Positions 10,716 to 23,454 of a DNA stretch of 64,000 bases are shown piece after piece. Positions within the stretch are counted from its first letter, which is position 1. Every line of letters starts with the position of its first letter. The position numbers and the translations under genes were made by a program. The notes under the pieces are model-generated. The model did not search any database. It saw nothing but the letters and a program-made list of their open reading frames with translations, and had not been told where the DNA came from. Source of the stretch: Heterobasidion occidentale (lineage: Eukaryota > Basidiomycota > Agaricomycetes > Russulales > Bondarzewiaceae); contig JBCAQO010000011.1 in the NCBI GenBank assembly GCA_039111635.1, positions 1,302,001 through 1,366,000 of the forward strand, given 5' to 3'.

Positions 10716-13525
10716 ATGGTCTCTGAATCTGCTGCACGTCCTGCGAAGCGCATAAAACTGGAGGACTCGTCGCCTCCCGACATCAAATTTGAAGAAACCC
10801 ATGCTGCTGAGGCTGAAGTGGGCGAGGATCACTGTACCATATGTCTTCAACCTATCGTGGATCGTACAGTGATACCCCTCTGCTCGCATGAATTCTGCTT
10901 CGAGTGTCTGATGGTGTGGTCAGGTATGTTGAGGCTTCTGGTCTGTCAAACGAAGATAACTTATGTGGCTCAGAGCAATCCCGCAGGTGCCCGTTGTGCT
11001 CTCGAAACATCGGAGACTACTTGATACACCACATTCGCTCTAACTATGACTATCAAAAACATTATCTCCCACCACTTCGTACGTCCCCCCGTCCCCTTCA
11101 ACCTCCATCTAGGCCACGTACAACGCACGCAAATTTCAACAGACGTCCCACGCGTAGAGAACGCGAATGGGGTAGGCGTGAGAGGGAGGCACAGGAAGAG
11201 ACAGATGCACTCGAGAGAGCAATCCGCAGGCGAAGGTGGATATACGAACATCATCTTTACGCAAAGGTATGTCTTGCTTCGATGAGTGTTGCTAACATCT
11301 TTGATGAGAATGTACCACGCAGCATGTTGCGTCAAATTCCTTCACGCGGTATCGGCCATACCCTACCCCGGCCCAGTTCGCAGCATCTCCGGATCTCATA
11401 AGGAAGATTACTATTTTCTTGCGGCGAGAGTTGCAGGTTTGGCCGAATATGGATGTAGAAGTGAGTTTTTGTTCCATTACGTCTGGTTGGATGATGACTC
11501 ACGCCATGCAGTTTCTCACAACATTCGTGATTTCTCTCATGAAAGCTATAGATATACGCTCGGAATCTGCTGTCAAGCTTTTGGCAGAATTTTTAGACAT
11601 GGATGATGGCTATGTAGACGGCGGTCGCCACGTTAATGCAGAGCATTTCGCACACGGTCAGTGAGATACGCGTTCTGTCAAAGTTCTGCGAATGAAGATG
11701 TCATTGACGTAGTTTACTAGAAATATACTGCTACATCCGATCGCCATATAGAGACCTCGCAGTGTACGACACTGTCGTTCAAGTATGCTTCCCAAGCTTC
11801 TAGCCATACCTGTTTTGACTGATATAGTTTTTCTTCGCCAGTATGATGTCCCTTCGAACATACCTTCCCCTCCCGACCACGAGCGCAGCAACCGGTGGAG
11901 ACCCACTTCTCGTTCTGACTCAAACTCGAGCTCCAACTCGCCTTCACCGTCGCCTTCTCGCCGACGTTCCCTTTCATCAGGATCACGGCCTCGAGGAACG
12001 CCGTTTCGGTCTACTCGAGGCCATTCCCAAGAAGGATCTCGTAGCCCAAATCGTGGCCACACGCGCTCGAGCAAGAGAACTAGCGAGGCTTCTCGATTCG
12101 AAGAACGTAGTCGACGGGGGGGCTCTAACGACGACAAGGAGGATCACCGGCGCTCCCGAAGGTCACGAATTGACGATATCAATAGCAAGGGCAAGCAGCG
12201 AATACAAGAGTCCACGTCGGGACATGCTAGCACCCCAAGAACCCTACACCGCACTGCAGAACGTGGTTCAGCAACCGAACGCGGGGATGTCGAGGCTGAC
12301 ATAGAAGACCAGAACGCGCCAGATCATGTCGGGCGCAATATTGACCGAGGAAATCGCGATGCAATTAAGCAAGGTACAGTTCCGGGAAGGGATATCGTGA
12401 TCCCGTTCATATACCGAGACTTCCATTGATCGATAACGAAGCCCCATCCGAGATGCCGAATTCGTCCTCACGGCCGCATATACCTCGCACAGCGCTGTAC
12501 ACTGTACACGCCCATCTTCTGTCCTCAGCGCGAGTCCGCCATGGCCCAGGGCCTCAGGACGTCGTCGAGCTGTCAACAAATGCTGGAGATGTCAAGAACA
12601 CTAGTGGGCATATTATGTCTTCTGCCGCCGAGTTTTCGCAGAGCACACGCACCTCCCTCCTGATCCGGGTGTCGGGTGGTACACCTGCCAACTCCACCTC
12701 GTCGCTAGGCTGCAATGCTGACGAGCCACCCGATCTTGGCCAGTCGTCCCGTCCCGCAGTGCAATTGTCGGCGCCGGAGATCATGGCTCGCACGAGGGCC
12801 CGTTTAGCCAAGATGAAGCCATCCGCGTCGGAGGACTCCACTCAATCCAATGTTGACATGCTGTTGCCACTATCCACAACAGCGCAGCGCAGCCATCAAC
12901 TCAACTCTGATGAGATGTCGACTGAACGTTCTAAAAGTATGTCGGGCTTCTTAATCAGGCCTTTTTGGGCGCAGCGACGATGTCATTCAGATTCTGACCC
13001 GTACCGTCCGCAGCATCCACAGGAAACTCTCCTCGAGCACCGCCTTCGAGTTCAAGATTGGTTCTTTCAAAGTCGATAACTCCCACATTGTCTCCGAGAT
13101 CACCGCCGGCAACTGACGTAATAGTCGATCGTCGTCTGCGCCTTGTCGACAAACTGGCGTCTGAACGACGCCTTACACATGTGCATGAACAGTCAGACCT
13201 TGGGCCTAGCATTCCCGGCGGTGACCCCGCCACGTTATATAGGCGCTCGACCTCGCCTGTTTCTATGACAGGTGCGCCTTCTTCGGGCTCTGCACTGGCG
13301 GAAGCCAGACTCCGGATGCAGGCACAACAGCACGTCAGACTTGTTGCTGCACGACGTGCTGCGGGTCAGCGCACGAGCGCACGCATTTCATGCGACGACA
13401 AAGGTGATATCGTCCCTAGCGGTGTTGGTGCGGACCTACGTATAAGCAGGGATTCGGGTTCAGGGTCGTCCGACGAGTTGGAGCGTGAGGAGCAGCTGCG
13501 GTCACAATTACGAGCCAGATGGTAA
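10716..13525 (+). CDS. TOPORS-like RING-finger E3 ubiquitin/SUMO ligase
   Basis: Eight exons: 10716-10923, 10974-11266, 11323-11460, 11512-11656, 11721-11782, 11842-12373, 12442-12936, 13014-13525. They sum to 795 codons exactly, giving a 794-residue protein. A C3HC4 RING occupies about residues 44-90 (CTICLQPI, CSHEFCFECL, RRCPLC), split by intron 1. The following basic helix-rich segment (RREREW, LERAIRRRRWIYEHH) and the block with the RELQVWPN motif resemble the conserved core after the RING in animal TOPORS and its fungal relatives, which act as nuclear dual ubiquitin/SUMO ligases. The second half is Arg/Ser-rich (SPSPSRRRS), as in TOPORS. The transposon end lies 150 bp upstream of the ATG, so transcription may be affected. 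Orthology is inferred from architecture. Confidence 0.82.
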
Positions 13526-14261
13526 TGTAATGACCTTGTAGACACTGGAGACCAATCGGCTATTGGTGTTCCGTCTCAGAGATCTGGTGATTGTGCATTC
13601 ACAGAGCGGGTTCGTCCTAAGGCATGCTTCCCCGAGGGAATCTACACCTGTCAGGCTTCTCATGATCGTAGCCAAGAGCTCGTCCCGAATTCCCCCACGT
13701 CGCTTATCCACTCGGAGTTTTGTGAGCAACAGGCATGCCCAATCAAGATGGTCCGCTACGCCGATGGGATGCTGGCATATTATAAGGACATGTAAGTCTA
13801 TGGTGAATACAAACAGGTAAAGGAAGGTGATTGATATATCAGGTAGCAACGATACAGGAAATGTAAGCAGAAAAACGCATCGACGACGACGCGACAATAT
13901 AGTAGGCATTAAAGAGAGGTCGTTAGAGTACGTAGTGACTACTAGAATTACGTCGTAAATTAACGATGCAGTGTGGACGATGAAAACATAGTGAACAACT
14001 GGGCCATTTCGCGGCCAGAATTAAGCGAACACAGATATCAAAGAACGTGTATAGGAATGTCCCGTTAGATGTCGGTGATAAAACGGAAAAAAATGGGGAC
14101 GGATTACGGAGTCAAAGAACGAAGGAGGTAGGAGTAAAAAGAAACGAATGCGTGGTCGAGAAATATCGTCTACAGACGTTTTTTTCATTGGGGGCGTGAG
14201 TGGCGTCGTGAGCTTGATAATGCTGCAGCGGCGTCGTATCGCATCAGAAGGCGTGAGTGTC
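13526..14261. other. Convergent intergenic region
   Basis: Lies between the 3' ends of the RING-finger and homeodomain genes. A frame at 13563-13820 shows no domain. I see no repeat, RNA gene or other element here. Confidence 0.6.
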
Positions 14262-15893
14262 TCATTCAGGGGGCTGTGTGGTCCGGGGGCGTGCGTCTCG
14301 CGGGCGGGCCAGTATTTTGGATGCCTCCACCGTTGTTCTCGTTTTGGGCCGCACGCACAGGATCAAAGCGTGCTGGGCGAGAAGGCGGAGTGGCGGTTCT
14401 GGAGGATGAGAGACGAGGACTGGGACTAGGAAGACGAGGACTAGAAATACGCCATGATGGAGCGACGGGCGCCAAGGGGAGTGTGGGCGGTTCTGGCCGA
14501 CCGATAGAAGACATGGTGTTGCGTATGAACGCTCTGCCAGAAGTCGAGCTAGAAGCAGACGGTCCCGCAAGGGCGTAAGGGGGAGGGACGTGGGATTCCG
14601 TCGTGGTGATGACTGGGCATATGGCGTGGGAATGTGCAGACGAGGGAGGGTGCGCAATGACGAGCTAGGCTCATAAGATAGGCCGCGGGGCGGGTAAGGC
14701 GAGAAAGGAGAGTCGGGCGTAGCATTAAAGGGTGACCGCAATGACGAGGGTTGGAATGCATCGAGGTGCGGCGGAGCCGATGGAAAAGGAGGCGGCGCCA
14801 GGGGTGGAAAACTACTACGACTCGTGCCTGTGTGCTGTCGTTCATCGAGCACAAGCGGCGGTAACTGAATGGCATATTCACGTTGTACCGGAGGCGTCTG
14901 GCGAGGGTCAACGCTCATGCTAGCCCCATGCGCGTAACCGAAAGGCGGTTCATGAGGCGACCAGTGCTCTGCATAGCCAGATGAAGGAACATAAGCCGGG
15001 GGAGGAGGACCCAATGGCTGCGGAGCAGGGTGCAGGCGTGGGGCAAACGGCATGCTGGGCCCCGGCACGCCTGGCCCAGAGAGGCGTGTGGTCGGACTAG
15101 AGCTAGCGCCAGTACGAGGGTGTGAATATCCTTCAGGGTTATAATGATCGTGGCCCGCGCTACGCTGGTCTGAGTGGCCAGAGAATGTGCTATATGAAGA
15201 CGCGCTGCCCAGTGGCGCAGACGTGTAGGGAGTCTGTGTCATCGCTGGCGCGGATGAAGGGGAATTAGCAAATGGGCCATATTGCGGCGGGCGTGTCAGA
15301 GGTGGGACAGCGCTCTGACTGCGCGGACGGCGAGCCTTTTGACGCTGATTCTGTAAGACGAATCGATAAGCTGTGTTGTGAGAGGACGGGCTGAAAATAC
15401 TCGCCTGAAACCAGACCTGTACGCAGCCATATGATCAACGATCTTAGAAATTGCAGCAAAAGGCATACGAATAACGCACCTGGACTTTCCGAGCACTCAA
15501 TCCGATAGAGCGGCCGACTTCTTCACGCATAGCAGTCGTCGGGAATCGCGACTATCATTTCGGTTAATTGAAATTTACACCCTGAAACGAATGAGATCTA
15601 GTCACCTGAGCAAGCAATGCGTGCAGCACGGCAGACTGGTGCGGGGTAGTCAGGGTACGCGTTCTCTTCTTCTTTTGGGGTGGAGGGGCAGCCTGCTGGG
15701 CTTGAACGCCAGTCTCTTGAAGCTGGCTACGAGAGGGGATCCCCGAGGGTTGACTGGGGCCTGCATCTGAATGGCTAGGGTTCGCGTCCGTCTCCGTGTC
15801 TGCTAGTCCACCTTCGCCATGCGAGGACGATACCGAGGGACTGGAACGCGACTCGGGCTCGTACTTCTCCTCCTCTGAGAATCGTCTTTTCAT
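14262..15893 (-). CDS. Homeodomain transcription factor
   Basis: Exons on the minus strand: 15893-15606, 15551-15480, 15416-15405, 15350-14262; all junctions are phase 0, giving 486 residues. The homeodomain spans about residues 70-128: KKKRTRTLTTPHQ, then ARKVQ|VWFQ|NQRQKARRPR, where bars mark introns. Helix 3 therefore comes from three exons, one of only 12 nt (GTCTGGTTTCAG). The last intron uses a GC donor (GCGAGT). The N-terminus is Ser-rich; the C-terminus is Pro/Ser-rich and probably a transactivation region. In the last 100 codons the frame becomes unlike the preceding Pro/Ser-rich protein, while another frame (14514-14266) looks smoother, so a further intron or an indel near 14550 is possible. 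The product is a nuclear DNA-binding protein; the target process is unknown. Confidence 0.85.
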
Positions 15894-18800
15894 CGTGGAA
15901 GCGGGTCGTGTGTGTCGGCTCGATTGCGCGCGGGGAGGATGCCAGGGTGCGTTGAGGTGTATTAGCAAGGTGAGGATGAGTGAGACGATGATGGTGTGGG
16001 TCGAGTGGACAAACAGGTTGGGTAGTGTATAACGGGCACAGGTGATAAGGAGTATCAGATAAATTCGTCTGTTAGGGATCGTGAATGCGGCTGCTGCTTT
16101 GTTACCAAGGAAAGTGGAGAATGTCGGATTATAGAGTAGTAATAGTTGAGGTAGCGGTAGGGTTCGGAGGTCGGGACATCCAAAAGGTGAGGTTTACGCC
16201 AGCCCGGAAAAGAAGGAGTCAGCAAGCGTGAGGATCGTGGATGGAGCCCAACGCCTAGAGGCGATGAGGGGAGGAGGAGAAGAGGGGTCGATGAAGAAAG
16301 GAAAGGAAATATGAGAGCTCCCGGGACCGACTCGACGGGCACCTATTACCCAATTCTTCCATACTGGCTCGCATGTTGTGCAACCGACAATTGGCGAGAA
16401 ATTGGGAATGGCAACAGTGCAGATTTCGAGAGGCGCTAACGCCCACGGACCAATTCATCGATCTCTCTTTGGCCGCACCAATCTGCGCAGCGAATTGACC
16501 CAAATGGAGCACTCATGGGCCTTGTAGAGCAAAGGCCAATAGCAAAGATAGGCAGGCATGTTTGTGGGCGCAAATTTTGCGATCCTATGTTGTAGAAAGG
16601 CAACCGTTGGTAGTGGCAACGAACAGGACCAAATTAAGGAACCTCCATCACCGAGCAGCGTCGAATCTCCGCGTTCATGACACCGACCACGTCCATGTCA
16701 GCTCCTGCCCACCTCCTTCCGCTCAATGCACACCGACTTCACCGATACTTCACATTGATGGGCTCCCCGAGATACACTTCACACGTGCTTCAACGAAGAC
16801 ATCAACGAAGCAAGCACTCACGTACATGCTGCATCATGACCAGCGCTACAGTTCCGTGTTATTTCAGTTTGAATGGAGACTTATGTTTATCGATGGCCCA
16901 GATGCCTGCGGACCCACAATTCCACTCGTGACGTTCCCTTGGAGAATCGTCCGATACGAGTTTGAAATCGTATTAATCTGCACTTGTCGGACTCGATCGA
17001 CTTGTAAGACATGCGATAGCTGGGGACTTGGCTTTCACGATATGGCGGCAACAGGATAACCGGCTGACTCTGACTGAGCGCAATTCATTGTGTATCGTGC
17101 AAAACTTACGATTCCTTCCGAAAACAGACATGATTGTCCCGAAGACCCACTCAGGCAACGTGTTACCAGGGCAGCTGAGAGCACCAGCGACTTCGCGATG
17201 GCAGACACAAAGTCCGGTTCATGAGGGACGATTGCTCAGAGCCATAATGAAGATTTTCATTGAAGATTAAGAAATTCATTGACGGAAAGTGTGGCAATCT
17301 CGGAGGATAGAGAGGGGAACGAAGTGCCTTGAGGAGCGGTATCCAGCGCTATTGTGACGTCAACGGGCGTCTGCGCGTGCACGGGGAAGGATCTGCCGAT
17401 CGATTCAGAAGCACGTTCTACGAGACAACCATGAAGCCGAGGACGCCGAACGTTGAACGCTTAAGAAAACGAGCCGTCGAGGAGACGAACTTTGTCCTGA
17501 CAGTCATAAGTGGTCGATACCGGAGAATTTTCTGTCGCAACGACGGTCGAGACGCTGGTGCTAGATCGCGATCCAATTTGGGCGGACACGCCGCTGCGTG
17601 CTGGTCAGAACCCCGAAACCGAGAAAAGCCAGATAGACCCTTCCTAACCGCGGGAGTAAATTTGCACGCATCGGTACAGCGTGTAGGTGAAGGCTGTATA
17701 CAGTTGGCTGTGCCGTAATGATACAAACCTACTGCTCATATAAACCGCCAAGCCGCTCTCGCAATCTATCGGGAAGCGTTGCGTCGTCCACCGCCCGATG
17801 CTGCGAGGCAATTGCAACCGGCCCCCGCATGAAATTGACGTCTTCCGGAGCGCTAATAAAGGTCACTGCTCGAGGGTAAGGACCAAGTCACATTCGGTCA
17901 GTGCATCCGACGATTTCATTGGGATGCTTCCTGAGCGCAGCGGGACAGAGCCACTCCATGCTGTTCATGACTGCGCGAGTCAGCGGGTCTATAATGAGTA
18001 AGCTATCCTGTGCATAGGAGTGTGTCAGCTACTTCTCGCAAAACAATAACACGCAAAAGGGAGTCGTCGTACCTTCGGCAGGGCCTTAAATCTTAATGAT
18101 GCATTCGGCACCAAGGTTTGGATACATGACTGTGGCGATTGATACGAAAGTATGTTCAAAAAGAGACGGACAGCATTTGCGACATACCGCGGATCTTCCA
18201 ACCTCCCTGTTTGATCCCATACGAAGAAGAGATTTGCATATATAGGCGGTTGAGTTCCAGGCCAAGAGTTGCACCTACTCGCACGATGACCGGACAACGT
18301 GGTCACCCTTCGACACCCGTTCGCCCCGTCGATCTTCGGTCTGATGATAATAGAAATACGGCACACGTATGCACTCCGAGGTCGGAAATGGTTGTGGTCC
18401 CAGCCCTGGGCCCTGGGCCCTGTGAGTATGCTGGGGCGTTCATCCTTAGCACCCGCCGATTTCTGGCTTCTCCAGAGCGCATCCGACCTATTATACTGTT
18501 CGAGTAATAGGGTAGCGGTTCCGCGACATATTTCTTGCCGTGAGGCTGTTGCCCCGATACGAAAGGAAAGGTGGCGCATGCCGGACGCTGTAAACCCATC
18601 GACAATGGCAATGCGCACGCCAAAGGCAAACCTTCGCCAGTATGGTGCGAAAGAACTGTTCCAGTTGGTCATATGCTCCGAAAGAGTGATCGAAACGTTC
18701 TCACCGGATTGCGATGTCAAGCGGCGTTGGCCGGAGCGCGAGCGCGAACTTAGGAGCATTCGGGCGGTCCAGACGCGGCGCCACTACCTCCTATCCGGCC

Positions 18801-20351
18801 ATGATGGTGGTTTGATGATTTCGAGAATCGCCAGAGACTCCTGAATGAAGTACGCTATGCCACGTCAAGGTGGGATCGACGAAGTCCGTATGGTCATCAG
18901 ATGCAGTCAAAGGAACCGGAACGGCCTCAAGGGGCAGACTTTGTGCTATACCTTAGCTGGGTCATCGATGACGTCCGAACCTATCCGAATCCCACATGAT
19001 TTGGTTTCCTATCGATACAAGGGTGCGCCTGGTGAATAAGGATAGACATGTCGTAAGCGGAGAGGGAAATTGAGAGCCAGGGGCGACCCCAAAGAAGATC
19101 AAGAGGCAATCGGACCTCCATAAAGGAGCAAGATTCGGGCTCGTGGTGATCAGCAAACGCAGAACTGTGATCATGCAAAGCTTACCACTCTCAGCGTTAC
19201 GGAACAAGGGGGCCCGACCGACCGCTGGAGGAAGCGTCGCAGCGGAAATGGAAGACGGCAGGATCTATTATGCGCAAGCTATCGGTAAGAACGGCTGCCA
19301 TCAGAAGCAGCACACCATACGAAACGAGCCACAACAACCGGCGACAGCTCTCACAAGACACGGCGAGTTCCTGGACCAGTAGCCGTACAGGAAACGCGTC
19401 CACTAAAGCTTAACATATGCGACAGCCATGAGGCGTCGGGGATTAAGTTGAACGCGAATTGCAGACATTGGCCATGATGAGCAATCATGATGCATCCACA
19501 GGAACAGAAGCAGCTCTCGTGGTGTCCTATCGCATGAATCAGATCGCACTTTTGAGCATTCATGATGTTCACCGTCGATAGTGATTTGAGAATATAGTAT
19601 ACTTGTTTTAGAGCTCGGTGGAAGATTCATATACATTGTGAAGTAAAACGTCCACGCGTGTGGGTCTATGATGAAAACCTTGGAAATCTCAGCAATCACG
19701 TTCAAGGGTTCTCGGGAAACGGATGCACTTACAGACCTTGATAAGACTTCCTGAGCGGTGAGATACCAGTGATTTCACTAAAGATAAATGCTGTTATCGA
19801 CAAGTTCTGGAGAAGGAAAGCTAGGGTCATGTGTCACGAAGAACTTGACCAAGATTGCAACATACACTGGGCTATTGCGGCAAATATGACAGAATATGAC
19901 ATGCCTCTGGAATGAAGGAAATGGCGCACATCGCCTTACAGGAACAAGGGTTGCTTCGGCTGTGAAGGATTCGTTGCAGATTTTGAAAACAGCTGCCTGC
20001 CAACATCTGCCTCGCCAGTAAGCTGAGAGTAAACAACGATGGAGTGATCTCTGTCAAAAAGGCAGGGTCAAGCCAGCATCTCGCACGCTATTAGCGATTT
20101 GTCTGGCGTCGCATCATGAGTGAACAAGTTAAAAAGAAAAGAACGGGCTCGAAAGTGGCAAAAGCCTTAAAATCCAACTGACGGAAACAAACACGTGGAC
20201 CTACTCCGCCACCGGAAACTCCCGAACTGTCCTCCCAGCTTCAGCAACCTTGAATCTTGGGCCGCAAGGCAAGCTTCCTTCCTGTCCCTCAGCATACACG
20301 CCAAAGCTAACAAGACGCGTCCACGATGCAGCAGACAGATTTTCCGAGACC
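15894..20351. other. Gene-poor 4.4-kb region with broken frames
   Basis: No gene can be supported. 15894-16560 is probably promoter of the homeodomain gene. Between 16.5 and 20.1 kb there are frames of 60-244 codons on both strands, the longest at 18025-18759 (minus), but none has a recognisable domain and they do not join by clear introns. Scattered hydrophobic segments on the minus strand (for example 19197-19403) could be remains of a membrane protein gene. I see no tRNA, terminal repeats or long direct repeats. Confidence 0.5.
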
Positions 20352-23074
20352 ATGGAGCACAACTCTCCCCACTCCTACTCGCCTAGCCAAAATCAGGCCG
20401 GGCCTAGCTCATCTGGAATAACGCTCATCCTTCCCTCGTTGAAGATGATCAAACAGCTGAAGAGCAAGAAGGGAAAGACCCTCGAAGATGCGGGTGTCAA
20501 GAAAGCGCCGCGTCCCATCAAGCTGAAGCCGCTGAAGGATGTTTTAACGATGGTCATCAACAAAGTCAAAAAGTGAGTTTGTTCGCTCTCAAACCCTGCC
20601 CCATGGTCCAACAAAGCGCAGAAAAGATGTCTACGGGTTTTTCCTGGAGCCAGTGGATCCCTCAAAGGTAGCAGGGTACGCGGAGGCCATCAAACGACCC
20701 ATGGATTTCGGCACGATCACGATAAAAGTGACAAAAGGGAAATACCGTTCTCTCGAAGAATTCGCGGTGCGCACGGTGCTTTCCTCTATGTGAAGTCGCC
20801 TCACAACTTCAAACAGGCTGACTTTCACCTCGTCATCTCCAACGCGAAAAGCTTCAACCCGCCTGGCACAATCTACCACGCGGAGGCAGAGCGCATAGAG
20901 GCGTTCGGCGCAGAACACATCGCGAAGGCGGCGGCGCACGTCATCGAATACGAGACGGACTGGAACATAGAGATAGAACGGGACGAGGAGGTCAATATGG
21001 AGGCCGACGACGGCGATGGTGCGGGCGTGGGGGGAAGTATAGAGTCGGGAACACCAGCGCGACGCTCGCCGTCTGTCAGCTCCGCCGCTGTGCCACCCGT
21101 GAAGCGCGGGCGTGGCGCGGCCAAGAAAGGGGGGCCAGGCATGCTGTCGGAGACCCTCGAGCCTAATGGACATCTGCCTGGGTTCAAAGACGGCCTGGCT
21201 GCGTTTCCTCCTCTCTCAGACTGGGCAGAGCTCATGGTTGTTCTGAAGCTCAAAGGTGAGTATGTGAATTGGTCTCTTTTTCAGGATTCACTTCATACCA
21301 TACGTGCTGGTATGGTCTGCAAGGCTGATCCGACGAGGATGGGTGCAGCGGGAAATCTTTCAAGAAAATTCTCCCCCGTCATTCGCGATTGCTCTCCCAA
21401 CAATTTTCGTGCCAAGCACGCTACATGCACTCTCTCTTTGTTTGACATATGACTCGAAGGAACACCTCGCTTACCCGACGTATCTTGTCCACAGGTAAGC
21501 GATATCGAACAAAGAAAGAGAGGATGCGAATGGAGAAGGGAGGCCCACCACTAGCCGCCGACGGGAGCATCGATTACGCCGAAAGTAGGACGCACTGCAT
21601 TGCATTCTAGGATCGCGCGTCATTGCTGACCCGCCCAATACAGTGGAGGATCCATTCTCGATACTCTCTGTCCTCGTGTCCGAGTCAGACCCGCGGCCGC
21701 AATTAACGCCCCTCTACCCGCCTTCCACTCCCTCGGACCCGTCCCAAACACCCCTCCCGGCCCCGATCCACGTCCTCGTGCCCGACGAGCGCCCGCCCGC
21801 CCAGCAACACGTCTCCGTCCCCGGCCCCGCCCCCAAACCCGGCGCGCCCAAGTACCGCTACTGGACCGTCAGCCGGAACGCGTCCGCCCGCGCCAAGCCG
21901 AAAGACAAGGAGGACGAGGAGCCGCCCGCGCCGCCCGCAGCAGCCGCCCCGCGCGAGGCGCACGCGGCCGACTACGGCGCGTTCGCGACGCTCGAGGGCC
22001 GCCTCGCGCGGGAGGCACACACGGGGACGCGGGGCCGACGCGCGCCCGGCGTTCCGCTCGCAGCAGGAGCTGTTCGACGCGCTCCGCGCGAGCATCGCGA
22101 GCGGCGCGCGCGGCGGCGCGGCGCCGGCGCCGGCGAGCACCGCGGACCAGCTGGCGCTCAACGGCGCGGACTATTGGACGGCGGCGCGGGCGGGTGAGGC
22201 GCAGGACTACCTGCGGGAGGTGGTCTTTGGCGGCGCCGACGGCCTCGCGTACGTCCGCAGCGTCGCCGAGTTCGTCGCGCCCCCGGACGAAATGGTACGC
22301 GCCTCTGACACGTCCCCGTCCCCGTCCCCGTCCCCGTCCCCGTCCCCGTCCCCGTCCCGTCCCCGTCCCCGTCCCCATCCTGCGACGCGCGTTCGGAGGC
22401 GGAAGCGGAAGCTGAAGCTTGCCTGACTGATGGTTGACTGACTGCTGGTTTGACGGGCACAGGTGCCGCCGGCGAGCACGCCGCTGGGCACGTCCCTGGC
22501 GCACTACGTCGAGCGCACGGTCATCGACCCGCTGACGGAGGGCCGACACCGCGCGCTGCGGCGCGCGGCGGCGCACCTCGCGCACGCGCACGTCCGCGCG
22601 CCGCCGCACCTCGCGCGGGCGCTGCACGCGGCGCAGCACGTGCGTCCGCCCGCGACGCACGCGCTCGCGCTGCTCAGGCAGCTTGGCGCGCAGCCGATCG
22701 ACCTCGCGACGCTTATACGCGCGCCGGAGGAGCTGTATGCGGCGGAGGGCGCGCTGGCGGCCGTCGTGCGCGGCGCGGGCGCGGGCGAGGGCGAGGGCGA
22801 GGGCGAGGGCGAGGGTGCGACGGCGGAAGCAGCGGCGGCTGGGGCTGGGGCGGACGACGACGATCCGGTGGTGCTGGAGCGCGCGCTGCGGCGGGCGGCG
22901 GACATGCTGGAGGCGGTGCTGGCGCGCGGGGCGCGCGACGTGCAGGAGGAGGACGCGCTGCGGCTTGTGCTGCTCGCGCTTGCGAAGCGGGCGCCGCTGG
23001 ACCAGATCGCGCGGATGCCTGCGGAGCTGGTGCCTGCGCACTTGCGGCGGGTCGTGCCCACGATCGGGTACTGA
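20352..23074 (+). CDS. Bromodomain protein, BRD7/BRD9-like, with one frameshift
   Basis: Exons: 20352-20572, 20622-20766, 20817-21255, 21495-21584, 21644-22294, 22463-23074. The bromodomain covers about residues 65-135 (YGFFLEPVDPSKVAGYAEAI, IKRPMDFGTI, ISNAKSFNPPGTIYH), including the Asn-Ala-Lys-Ser-Phe-Asn acetyl-lysine pocket. A basic, low-complexity linker and a long alpha-helical C-terminus with a KYRYWTVSR motif follow, as in fungal relatives of BRD7/BRD9, which are reader subunits of SWI/SNF-type remodelling complexes. Between about 22000 and 22060, near CACACACGGGGACGCGGGGC, one surplus base shifts the frame; both sides are otherwise coding. The last exon carries a GEGEGEGE run (22783-22815). 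The frameshift is either a G-run consensus error or a real lesion. Confidence 0.82.
22311..22377. repeat. CCGTCC hexanucleotide minisatellite inside an intron
   Basis: About eleven copies of a 6-bp unit (CGTCCC/CCGTCC register) with one shortened unit lie in the fifth intron of the bromodomain gene (22295-22462). The intron still has a clean acceptor (GGGCACAG). The pyrimidine-rich strand is the coding strand. Confidence 0.9.
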
Positions 23075-23454
23075 CGGGGGTACTGACTTGACGAGTTGAT
23101 GCGATGCGATGCGATGCGAGTGCGGGTGCGGGTGCGAGGGGTGGGCAACCAATAAACGAGTATATATGAATATAAGCGCTGCGCGATGTCGTAACCGATC
23201 GTCTGTCTACTGGTAGAGATGGAGGGAGCGAAAGAAATACAGAGGTTGATGTACAGTGGGGGTCGTGCGTATCGTGGAGGACTATTAGCGTGCGCGGCGG
23301 CAGTCCCTTTTGGTCGTCGGTAAGGACGCGGGAACGAGTCCTGTTGGATGAGGTGGTATAGTGGCGTGAAGAAGCGAGCTCACGACGATGAAGCAAGAAG
23401 AAAGAGAAAGTGGCCAGCACGAGCAATGAGAAAATCGAGGCAGTGGCGTCGCGT

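Noticed and set aside
18025..18759. Minus-strand frame of 244 codons as a possible gene
   Set aside because: No domain, no supporting neighbouring exons, and codon choice unlike the nearby real genes; kept only as part of the gene-poor region.
21869..23152. Minus-strand frame of 427 codons, Arg-rich
   Set aside because: Shadow of the GC-rich bromodomain gene; composition is almost pure Arg/Pro/Ala and no domain is present.
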